From Cochliopodium minus (taxonomy: Eukaryota > Discosea > Himatismenida > Cochliopodiidae), in the NCBI GenBank assembly GCA_024220525.1, contig JAMYWO010000023.1, forward strand, positions 3,789-24,958: 21,170 nt of DNA. The letters are read 5' to 3'. The notes beneath the pieces were generated by a model. The model worked only from the letters and a program-made list of their open reading frames with translations, was not told where the DNA came from and searched no databases. The stretch's first letter is position 1. Every line of letters begins with the position of its first letter. Positions 10,895 through 19,878 of this stretch are shown here, piece by piece. Both the position numbers and the translations under genes were made by a program.

Positions 10895-13800
10895 CTTCCA
10901 ACTTGGAAGTAAACTGAGAACCACACTCAGGCTTCAACTTGGAAATCATGAGTTTCTCAGCCTCCTCAGAAACAGAACGGCCAAGCAACAAACGTTTGGA
11001 AAGATGTTTTTTATAAAAAGCTTCAAAAACATCTTTCCCATTAACAAAACTAAGTAAAGAAATCAAATCATCCAGTTTTCTTTCCAACTCTTCTTCTCCC
11101 ATTTTGCTTCCCCCCTTCAAGTAGTTTTCGCTTTCCATTGCTATCAGCTCTGCCACTTTGTTTGCTCTAGAGTTTATAAAGTAGATGAACCCTGACTGTA
11201 TGTCATTGTTTTTTTTTTTTTTCAAAAAAATAAAAAAAATGATTAAAAAAATTTTAAAAATAAAAAAAAACAAATTGAACTAAAAAATGGAAATGAAGTT
11301 ACAAAATATTTTAATTGAAATGTACAAAAATTTTGTAAAGCGTTGAAAATATTTTTTTTAATAATGATTTATTTATTTTTTACAAATTAATTAAAAAAAC
11401 GGAAATAAAAATAAAATTAAAAGAAGAAAATAAAATAAAGAATAAAAAGAATGAAAAGAATAATAAATTAAAATAAAAAGATAGAAATAAAATATGATAA
11501 AAAATAAAAATAAAATATAATTTAAAGTACAAAAATTTGTAAAGCGTTGAAAATATTATCAGATTTGATTTTTTTTTTACAATTAAAAAATAAAATAAAA
11601 GTAAATTTTAAAATGCATTTTATACAATTTCATTAATATATAAATATTTTTTTTTTGTTTTTTTTTTTTTTTAAATTAATTTGTAAAAAATATTTTACAC
11701 GAAGGGTTTCTTTGAAAAGAGGGTCATTGAGGAAAGAAGAGGAGACAATGTTGGTGAGTTTTTCTTTGAAAAGAAGAAGCTCTTGTACCAATGTCTCCTC
11801 TTTGTTTTGATCATTCACCATCTCCAATCCCACTCTCTTACAATATGTCCCAAACGATACCTTTATTTAACAATTAAAAAATTTTAATAAACTTTTTAAA
11901 TATTCAAATAAAATAATTACAAAAAAATATTAAAAAAATAAATTAAAAAGATTACAAGAAAATTATGAAAAAAAACTTTTTTAAAATTATCAAAAAAAAA
12001 AAAATTAAAAAATAAAATAAAATAAATTAAAAAAATAAATTAAAAAAATAAATTAAAAAAATAAAATGAGATAAAATAAAAAATAAAATAAAAAATAGAA
12101 TTATAAAAAATCAAAAAAAAAAATTGTATACATTGATGGCTTCCACACTCCCCACTCTGCTAAATAATTTGTGCAACAAAGCCAATTGTTGCACATTGTT
12201 ATCTTCAATTAAACCATCAAACCCTGTTTTTTGAAAAAAAAAATTTTTTAAACAAAAAATATTGAATGTAAAAAAATTATTTCAGAAAAATAAAAAAATT
12301 AAAAATCAAATAAACAAAAAATTAATAAAATATCAATGATTCTTTGATTGCCAAAAAAAAAAAAAATCAAGAAATAAAATATAAATTGAAAAAAATTGTG
12401 ATTATTTTAACAAAATGATAAAAAAAAAAAAATATTGAAAATATTTTACATCATAAAAAAAAAAAAGAAAAAAAAAGAAAAAAAAAAAATATTGATTTAA
12501 AACCATTGACCAGAAGCTCCTCGACATGAAACTGAACAAGCTGCTGCTCAGTAAGATCCAACAAAAGTTTCTTAGTCTTAGGATCCAAATAATGATGAAC
12601 ACGATCAGATTCCAATTGACGTTTAGATTCAACGTAAAGGAGATAATCAGGTAAAGTGCTTTTCAACACTTTTTCTCTGCTTTCTACTTCGTAATGTTGT
12701 TTCGTCTCCTTCAAAAACAAAACTTCGAATTGATCGTAAAGTTGCAACGTGATGAACATTCTCAGTGTGTTTTTAATCAGAATTCTGTCCACTGTTTCTC
12801 CTTCCCTGTCTCTTTTTATTGTGTGAAGAATCTCCTCCTTCAATTCTTATTTTTTTAAAAAAAAAAATAAATAAAAAATAACAATAAAAAAAAAACCAAA
12901 ATAATGTAAATAAAATGAAAGGATTGAAAGAAAATGAAATGAAATAAAAATAAAAAATAAAAAAAAAATTATCAAAAAAAATTATCAAAAGATAAAAAAA
13001 AAAATGAAACGAAAATTTTCAATTTCTGTTTAAAAAAATGATAAAAAATTGATTAAAAATTAAAAAATAAAGAATCAAAAAAATGAAATTATAAGAAAAA
13101 AATAAAAAAATAAAAAAATTTCAATTTATTAAATTTTTGTTTAAAAAAAAATGATAAAAAAATGATAAAAAATAAAGTTTTTACTGTTTTCAATGGAGGG
13201 ATTTTCGATGATGATTTGGCGAAACAGCTCATCGCCCATTTTAACGATGGGTTTGACTTTAGAAGCGTAACTCGTCTCCAAAAGAATGAAGATCTGTTTA
13301 ATGAGTATTATTTGGCAACAATGTAAATCCCAACACTCGTTTATCAAGTCCAAAAACCTTTTTAAAAATAAAATAAAATTAAAAAAAATGAACAAAAAAT
13401 TTTATGAAAATAAAGATATCTTTTTAATAATTTCAAAAAAACAAAATAAAATAATTAATTAATTTTTAAAAAGGAAAAAAGATAAATCAGTTCAAATTTT
13501 TTGTGTTGGTATTTAATTATTTAAAATAAATTTCTAATAAACTAAACTAAAATAAAAAAAAAAAAAACCTCTTGTTAGAAAGCTCATTGGAGAGTCTTTT
13601 CAACTCTATTTTCATGTGTTCTTCTTGTTCTTTTTGCAATTTATTGTACAAATTTTCTGAGAGTTTGTTTTCCACCAAGTCTTCACAACACTTTTATTAA
13701 AATGGAAAAAATTAATTTTAATTTTAATTTTATTTGGGGATTGTTTTATTTTAGGTGAAATAATTGAATTGAATTAATTTATAACCAAATATATCCTTAT

Positions 13801-14357
13801 AGGATCTTTTTTGGGAATTTTTAGGATCTTTGATGTTAAATCTAGATTTGAAATAGATTTTATAAAGGGAGATATATACCTTGAGCAATTCTTCAAATGT
13901 AAATTCTGTTGCACTTTGGGAATGAATGGCCTTTATTGCTGTTTTCAATTTGCTCCAATTGATTGATTCAAAATTTTCAGGGAGGGTTGCTGTGTTGAAA
14001 AAGAAAAAAATTATAAAAATTTGGAAAACCAAAAATATAAATAAATAAGCCTTAATATGCTTCAGAAGGTAAAATTTATTGTTTAATAAAATACTAACGT
14101 GCTGTTTTGATTTTGAATGTCAATTTTTTGCCATTGGACGAATTTAATTTGATGTTATTTCTAGATTTATTCATTTTGAATGAATTAATGTTGGATTCTT
14201 TTTGTATGTATGTTATATCAAGGATATCTGAATTATTGTCAATGTTTTCGCTCTTATTTTTTTTTAATTTTTTAGATTTTTTATTTTTGTCATCCATTTC
14301 TTTTCTTTTATTTGAACCATTATTAACATTATTAACATTACTATTTTGCTTCCTCAT
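10895..14357 (-). CDS. CUL4: Cullin-4 family E3 ligase scaffold, 3' end missing at the assembly gap
   Basis: Cullin-4 holds DDB1-based substrate receptors at its N-terminus and RBX1/E2 at its C-terminus. Exons are 14357-14099, 13989-13880, 13690-13569, 13357-13185, 12845-12504, 12223-12132, 11860-11699 and 11195-10895. All seven junctions keep phase and give 520 residues. After an Asn/Lys-rich, basic N-terminus of about 80 residues, KLTFKIKTAPTLPENFESIN opens the cullin repeats. INECWDLHC, MGDELFR, EGETVDRILIKNTLRM and LHKLFSRVGS match cullin-4 landmarks in order. The cullin homology region follows: GKDVFEAFYKKHLSKRLL, then KPECGSQFTSKLEG. VFEAFYKK and ANKVAELIA favour CUL4 over CUL1 and CUL3. 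The frame ends at a phase-1 donor 168 bp from the N, so roughly 240 residues with the RBX1-binding part, winged helix and neddylation lysine are not present. Introns are long for this window (109-503 nt). Confidence 0.88.
11322..11557. repeat. Direct repeat pair inside the longest CUL4 intron
   Basis: A 32-bp sequence at 11322-11353, containing TTGTAAAGCGTTGAAAATAT, recurs at 11527-11557 with a single T removed. The copies are 205 bp apart and both lie in the 503-nt intron between the last two visible cullin exons. The first copy carries a 15-bp palindrome, TACAAAAATTTTGTA. The GCG core is unusual in otherwise pure A/T sequence. A recent tandem duplication of an intron segment is the simplest reading. 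Confidence 0.65.
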
Positions 14358-14581
14358 TGATGTGATATATTGATAGAAAGAACCACAATAGCAAATTTTT
14401 TTAATTTTATTTTATTTGATAAACTTCTCAATATATAATCATCAAAATGAATGTCTCAAAAGAAAGGGAATGATATTTTTTCAAATAATAATAAGGATAA
14501 TTTTAATCTTTCTTTTATTTTCTTGGTGAATAAAAGAACAAACAAAGAATAAGGTTGGAAAAAAAAATCAAACAACACATA

Positions 14582-15647
14582 TTATAAATCATCACTGCCC
14601 TCTGATTCCTCATAGACCTCCCCCTTTAGATGTTTAACAAAATCGTCGAAAATTTCAGGCATAGAACCAGAATCATCGTATTTATCGAGGCCATTAGCAG
14701 TAACATGTCTGACAAATTCCAAAAATTGATTCCAAGTATCTTTTGAAACAACCCTTATTTTCTTTTGATCTTTAATAAATTCCTCCCATTCTTTGAGATA
14801 TTTGAATCTGTCAGCAAATACGAGTTTCCACAAACCAGAAGCACCATCAATATCAAGCACTTTGGAGTTACTTTCTTTTGCATAACTAAAAATCCATTGA
14901 TAAAAATTTTTGAAGATGAGGTCGTCAAATAATTGGGCTCTGAGCGCTCCAATCTTTTCTTTCAATTTGGCCAAACTATCAAATCTATTTTAAAAAAGAG
15001 CAAATTTTAGTTTATAATAAAGATATTTCGAATCGAAAGAAAATTGATTCATACTGCAATTCTTCTGCTGCATGTTGAAACTCAGGAAGACTGATCTCTG
15101 AAAATACTTTGGCTTGGCAATGGAAAGAAAACAAGAAAACAATGATATCATCTGCATCAACACCAATTTCTTGAAATAATTTCTCGATACCTTCCCATCT
15201 AATGACATCTTCATCAGAATCTTGGGCTACATTCAAGAAATTAAATTTAATTGGAAAAAATCGATAGATTTGTTTATATGAGTTTATAAAATTTATTTTC
15301 CAAAAAAAAAAGCTTGTTCACCTTTATATTTGGTAAAAAATTGAATAAGTTTTCCATCATCAACAGAATCTCTTTCAGGTGGAGGAGGTGATGGGGGATT
15401 ATTAAAAAACCCATCTACTGCTTCTTCTAATCTCCATCCTCCTCGCTCAAGAGCTTTGATTGCCATATTAGTGCTTTATAAAAATTGGGATAAAAAAAAA
15501 ATTTAGAAAAGTCTTTTAATTCATACTCGCAAGAAGTGAATTCTTTGAACTGTCCAACCAAATTTCTTTGAGTATTTGTTAATTTATTCTTTCAAAAGAA
15601 ATTATAATATTGAAATAAAAAAAATATAAAAGCTGGAAAATTACCAT
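14582..15647 (-). CDS. DCN1: DCN1-like protein (DCUN1D), cullin neddylation co-activator
   Basis: DCN1 proteins bind the acetylated N-terminus of the NEDD8 E2 and the cullin winged helix, and speed NEDD8 transfer to cullins. Exons are 15647-15645, 15588-15527, 15473-15322, 15226-15055 and 14984-14582. Introns are 53-95 nt, all phases agree, and the product is 263 residues (human DCUN1D1 has 259). The first exon is the ATG alone, then MNKLTNTQRNLVGQFKEFT follows as in animal homologues. A UBA domain (residues about 8-46) holds ALERGGWRLEEAVDGFFNNP. The PONY domain (about 75-250) shows LFQEIGVDADD, FKNFYQWIFSYAKE, LWKLVFADRFKYL, VSKDTWNQFLEF and YDDSGSMPEIFDDFV. The last motif covers part of the cullin-binding DAD patch; its usual Ala appears as Ser. 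The C-terminus is acidic. The gene lies 224 bp upstream of CUL4 on the same strand. Confidence 0.93.
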
Positions 15648-15762
15648 TTTTTTTTTTATTTTTGATATAGCTATATAATTTAAATAATTGCAACATCATG
15701 CAAATTATATCATATTGGATCAATAAAATTTATGTTTTATGGTCAATTGAAAAATATAATTT

Positions 15763-16082
15763 TTATTTATTTTTATCTTCAAATTTTTTGATTTGTAATT
15801 CAAAATATCTGTTTGTTTCCATTTCTCTGATCTCATTATAATTATCCACAATATATTGATCACGTGCAACCATAGCATAATCAAAACGAGATTGGGATGC
15901 AATAGCATTCTAATATAGCAAAATTACAATTATATATTATGAAAAAAGATGTGGTGATTATATTATATTACATGTGTTTGATGTGCTAAATTAAGTTTTT
16001 CAACCAAGTATCCACATCCAGTTAATAATCCAGATAAAACTGCAATTCTTTTGATATTAAGGATTAATATTAATATACTCAT
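15763..16082 (-). CDS. Small single-span membrane protein, possibly complex I subunit NDUFA1 (MWFE)
   Basis: Two exons, 16082-15972 and 15909-15763, are joined by a 62-nt phase-0 intron (GTAATA to ATTAG) and give 85 residues. The N-terminus is a hydrophobic segment of about 25 residues (MSILILILN, then IAVLSGLLTGCGYLV), followed by a soluble, charged tail. The tail reads SRFDYAMVARDQYIVDNYNE, close in spacing to the WDVAMERRDKK motif I recall from plant MWFE subunits. MWFE is a small inner-membrane subunit of NADH:ubiquinone oxidoreductase of about 65-75 residues with the same one-span layout. The match is short, so the identity is tentative, but the splice phase and clean frame support a real gene. 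Another small mitochondrial membrane protein is the main alternative. Confidence 0.6.
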
Positions 16083-16344
16083 GATTGGAGGTGATAATTA
16101 AAGTATTTTACGTTGGTATTACTTCGTATGACATTTAATAAGCTAATTTTTAAAAAATATTAATCAAAGAAAAAATTACGTTTAAAATTTTTTACACTAT
16201 TTTTTTTTTTTTATATTTTTCATTCAAAGAGATTTTAAATCAATAAGCCTATTTATATTCTCATATTCTTTATGAACAATCCAAAATTTTATATTTGTTT
16301 CAAATATTTTTTTATACGTGGTGCAATATAAATTATAAAAAAAA
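16083..16344. promoter_or_regulatory. Divergent spacer before the p24 gene
   Basis: These 262 bp lie between the start of the small membrane protein gene (minus strand) and the p24 gene (plus strand). The spacer is A/T-rich. CGTGGTGCAATATAAATTAT about 27 bp before the p24 ATG contains a TATA-like string, but such strings are common by chance here. No specific factor site is claimed. Confidence 0.35.
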
Positions 16345-16989
16345 ATGAATTATCTTCTCTTCACTATTTTCATAATTTTATTGATTTCATTTTCTTGTTT
16401 TGGGCATGAAAGTAAACTTGTATTTCAAGTAGAACCATTATCAGAAGAATGTTATTTTCTTGAAATTAATGAACAACAATTAAGACATCCAATTATAATT
16501 GAATTGGGAGTAATGAGAGGAGGATTATTGGATGTATTGTTAGAAGTATATAATCCACAAAACGATAGAATTTACTCACAAATGTATTTTGAAGAGCAAC
16601 ATAGAGGCACAACACATAATTTTGTAGCTGAAGCAATAGGATCATATAAAGTATGTATGAATAATAAAATGGCAAGATGGACAGCAAAGGTAGTATCATT
16701 CCAAGCAAAGATTGGAGAAGGAAAGGAAAAGCATAATCCAATCAAAAAAGAAGACATAGACCCTTTTCATGAATCTCTTAACAGCATCCTCAATCTCTAT
16801 GATAGAATCATCAGTCAACAAAATTATTTAAAGGATAGAGAATACAGACATACCTCCACTTTAGAGAGCACCTACCAAAGAATCGCATGGTTTAGCTTTT
16901 TTGAATCTTCTGTTCTCATTTTGTTGGGTATCGTTCAAATTTTCTTCGTCAGAACTTGGTTCTCCAACACCGCAAGAATCATGATATAA
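16345..16989 (+). CDS. p24/TMED family cargo receptor (emp24/gp25L)
   Basis: p24 proteins are type I membrane proteins that cycle between ER and Golgi in COPII and COPI vesicles and help sort secretory cargo. The intronless frame encodes 214 residues, the usual size. A signal peptide spans about residues 1-20 (MNYLLFTIFIILLISFSCFG). A GOLD domain follows with the two conserved cysteines, in EECYFLEI and SYKVCMNN. A coiled-coil stem (about 130-180) is next, with IISQQNYLKDREYRHTSTLE. The single membrane span (about 182-202) contains SSVLILLGIVQIFF. The cytosolic tail, RTWFSNTARIMI, lacks the dilysine COPI signal and the exact FF pair common in the family, so its sorting signals may differ or it may act only in hetero-oligomers. 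The subfamily cannot be assigned safely. Confidence 0.9.
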   Translation: MNYLLFTIFIILLISFSCFGHESKLVFQVEPLSEECYFLEINEQQLRHPIIIELGVMRGGLLDVLLEVYNPQNDRIYSQMYFEEQHRGTTHNFVAEAIGSYKVCMNNKMARWTAKVVSFQAKIGEGKEKHNPIKKEDIDPFHESLNSILNLYDRIISQQNYLKDREYRHTSTLESTYQRIAWFSFFESSVLILLGIVQIFFVRTWFSNTARIMI

Positions 16990-17226
16990 TTTCCAAAACA
17001 AATCAACAATCAATTTTATCAACTAACTTTGGGATCCAAATATATATATTTTTCTTTAAATTATTAAAATAATTATTCTAATTTATTCTTTTTTTTATCT
17101 TGAACTTTCATCCTTGAAATAATATGAAATTATCTTCATTTAATCCTTATTACCTGTGACTGAAGAAGCTTGCTTTTATAATATATTTCAACAAAAAAAA
17201 TAAAAATAAAAATAGGGTCTGATCTG

Positions 17227-19323
17227 ATGAAATTAATTTCAACATCTTGTTTTTCTCATCACAATATTATATTATGTGGTAATGGATAAATGAATTACAC
17301 CATTTTATTTTAATTTCCCTTCAAAAGAAAATGGAGATGTTTACTCATTTGGCTATAATGATTTGGGTCAATGTGGGACAGGAATTAAAAGAGATGTATC
17401 AAAACCAGTGAAGATAATGAACAATCCAAATATCAAATGCATCGTCCTGGGATTGAATCATTCTTTCTATTTGGAGAGTAATAAAAAAAAAAGAAAGAAT
17501 TATATTTTCAAAAAATTATTTAATTAATTGTCAATTTATCCAGAAAATGGAGATTTGTATGGATGTGGTAAAAAAAGCAGATTTTTTTATTTTTTTATTT
17601 TATTTTTTAATAAAATATTATTTCTCTCGAAAAAGGATGCAATGAAAACGGGGAATTGGGAATAAAAAAACCACCGAATGTAGGTAAATTTGTAAAATTA
17701 TCTTCCAATGTCAAGTCTGTATTTGCCTCTTTCGAGTTTAGTGTAATCCAAAAAAGTAAAAATTTTTTTTAAAATATTTATCATCACATTTATTTTTTAT
17801 TGTGACATTTTTTTTTTAATTTTTTTTTTTTTTTTATTTTTTTTTTTAATAAAAGACAAGAGCTTACAATTTTTTGGGTTAAACCATGATATATCAAAGG
17901 CAATTAAAAAAGTGAAAACAGATGACATTGTGACAATGAGCTTTGGAGACAATCATTTTATAATTTTGAAAAGTAACAAATTAATAAATTAAACGAAAAT
18001 AAAATTAAAAAATTAAAAAAATAAATAAATTAAATCAAAATATTTAAATTATCTTTTTTTAAGGCACTGGGGAAATTTGGGCAATGGGGTCCAACCAGTA
18101 TGGAGAAACGTATTTTTTTTTTGTTTAGTTTTTAAAAATAATTTTTTTTTTTTTTATTTTATTTTTTATTTTTTTATTTTTATTTTTAATTAATATTTTT
18201 CAATTGAAAGAGGTTTTGAGAAAAAAACTTGTAACATTAAAAATCCAAAACTTTTAATGGTGGATAAAAATGCTTTTTCAGTGTGTTGCGGATACGACCA
18301 TACCTTCATTTTGTCCAGTATTTTATTTTATATATTTTTTTTTTTATATTTTTTTTTTTATTTTATTTTTTTATTTTTTTTTATTTTAATTCAATTCAAA
18401 ATTTTTTTTTAAAAAGAAAATAATTTAGGGAAAACAGTTTTAAATTGTTTTGGAAAAAACGAAAATGGACAGTAAATAATTTAATTATTTTTATTTTCTT
18501 TAATTTAATTTAATTTTTTTTTTTTTTTATTTTTAGATTGGGACTGCGACATGACCAAAATCAATTTGGTATGAAAACTATTGAAACTTTTTCAAATATA
18601 AATTCCATCCATTGCGGTGCTTATCATTCTCTGATTTTGTTGGGTATTATAAATTTAAATTTTAAATTTTTTTTTTTTATTTTTTTAATTTTTTTTTATT
18701 TTTTTTTTTTGATTTTAGATGATGGGAGAGTTTTTGCAACGGGGCATAACCTTTATGGGCAACTCGGACTGGGAAATACAACACAATACACTGTTTTCAC
18801 GGAGACTTATTTAAGGGACATTACTAATATTTCTACTGGTTCTTATCACTCTCTTTTCGTAAACAGTAAATGTTTTTTTTTTTTTTTAATTTTTTATTTT
18901 ATTTTATTTTTTATTTTTTTTTTTTTAGAAAAAGGGGAAATTCTGGTTTGTGGAAATGGAAGATACGGAAATCTGGGTTTAGGTGACTCCACAAACTATA
19001 ATATTGCAATACACCTTGAACTTCCATCCAAAATAAAATTAATTCAAAGCCATGAAATTGATTTGGTATTTTTTTAGTTTTCTTTTTTAATAAAATTATT
19101 TTTTAAATATTTTTTTTATAATTTAATTTTTAAATATTAATTTAATTTTTTTTTTATTAACAAGGTATGGAGCCCAGAAGATCACAAGTACTTCCCACAA
19201 AGATTTAAAATTGTGGTTCTTTTTTTCCTTCTTAGCTTAAAAAGGATTTTCAGTCACAAAATATTTTCAAGCAAAATTCCAAAGCCTGTTCTTTTTATTA
19301 TCATCAAAGATACTCAACATTAG
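17227..19323 (+). CDS. RCC1-type seven-bladed beta-propeller protein
   Basis: RCC1 repeats form a seven-bladed propeller used in GTPase exchange factors, ubiquitin ligases and scaffolds. Twelve exons (17227-17278, 17328-17477, 17544-17567, 17636-17755, 17856-17972, 18064-18109, 18211-18317, 18429-18471, 18537-18643, 18719-18865, 18929-19065, 19165-19323) keep phase throughout and give 402 residues. Blades open with ENGDVYSFG, KNGDLYGCG, NKSLQFFG, STGEIWAMG, RKTVLNCFG, DDGRVFATG and KKGEILVCG. Most blades close with a His-containing strand such as CGAYHSLILL or TGSYHSLFVN. Seven introns are phase 1 and fall just before these openings. After the propeller comes WSPEDHKYFPQRFK plus a helical tail ending IPKPVLFIIIK, a C-terminal module I recall on propeller and BTB proteins of amoebae. 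An upstream exon ending at the AATAG near 17213 cannot be excluded. The partner is unknown. Confidence 0.88.
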
Positions 19324-19491
19324 CCAAAAAAAAAAAAATTTAATTTATTTATTATGTAATAATTATGAAAATCATAAAATCAAAATTAAAATTATTTTAT
19401 TTCATTTTTCAAAAAAATTAAATTCAAAGATCTGATTGAATTGATCCTCAAAAAAAGGAGTTATCATTTTAATATTAAAAACGTTTTTGAA

Positions 19492-19759
19492 ATGAATGGT
19501 AAAGTATAAAAAACAGAATTAAAAAAAGTGTATCATTTACCAAAAGCTTTTCTATGATGGAAGGGAGATAGAAGATGCATTTACTTTGAAAGAAGCAATT
19601 CAGGTTCCAATTAAATCTTTCTTACAGAACTTTTTTCAAAATATAGAAAAAGAATTTCCCATAACTCAACAATCAATTGGCCCTGTTGAGCTTATTCAAG
19701 GATGGAGGACACAATTAAACAAAAGCTTGGGCAATTGTATAATTTCTTTTGAAAACTGA
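19492..19759 (+). CDS. Unrecognised small gene, start uncertain
   Basis: The minimal model joins 19492-19503 (ATG AAT GGT AAA) to 19547-19759 across a 43-nt phase-0 intron (GTATAA to CAAAAG). It gives 74 residues: MNGKLFYDGREIEDAFTLKE, then a helical stretch with FLQNFFQNIEKEFP and PVELIQGWRTQLNKSLG before a TGA stop. Codons upstream of the ATG in the same frame, back to about 19429 (DLIELILKKRSYHFN), look equally coding but have no ATG before a stop at 19387. The true start may therefore lie in an earlier exon joined at CAAAG (19429). I do not recognise the family. It sits between the RCC1 gene and the F-box gene in the same direction. A gene remnant is possible. Confidence 0.45.
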
Positions 19760-19878
19760 TTTTCATATCTAAATCGAAGATGTGGAAAGTTCCTTAAATT
19801 ACTTGTCAATTCTTCTTTTCTTTACATCAAGCAATTTTCATTTTGAAAGCTGATTAAAGTAAAATAAAAATTGAACTG

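Noticed and set aside
10714-10926. 70-codon minus-strand frame of Phe, Tyr and Leu
   Set aside because: It is a translation of the heptamer repeat across the N; no gene is supported.
12402-12988. Several Phe-rich minus-strand open frames
   Set aside because: They are translations of T-rich cullin introns in the sense direction; the real exon there is 12845-12504.
14107-14373. 88-codon plus-strand open frame
   Set aside because: It is antisense to the basic, Asn-rich first exon of CUL4; its Leu/Phe richness is the complement of AT-rich codons.
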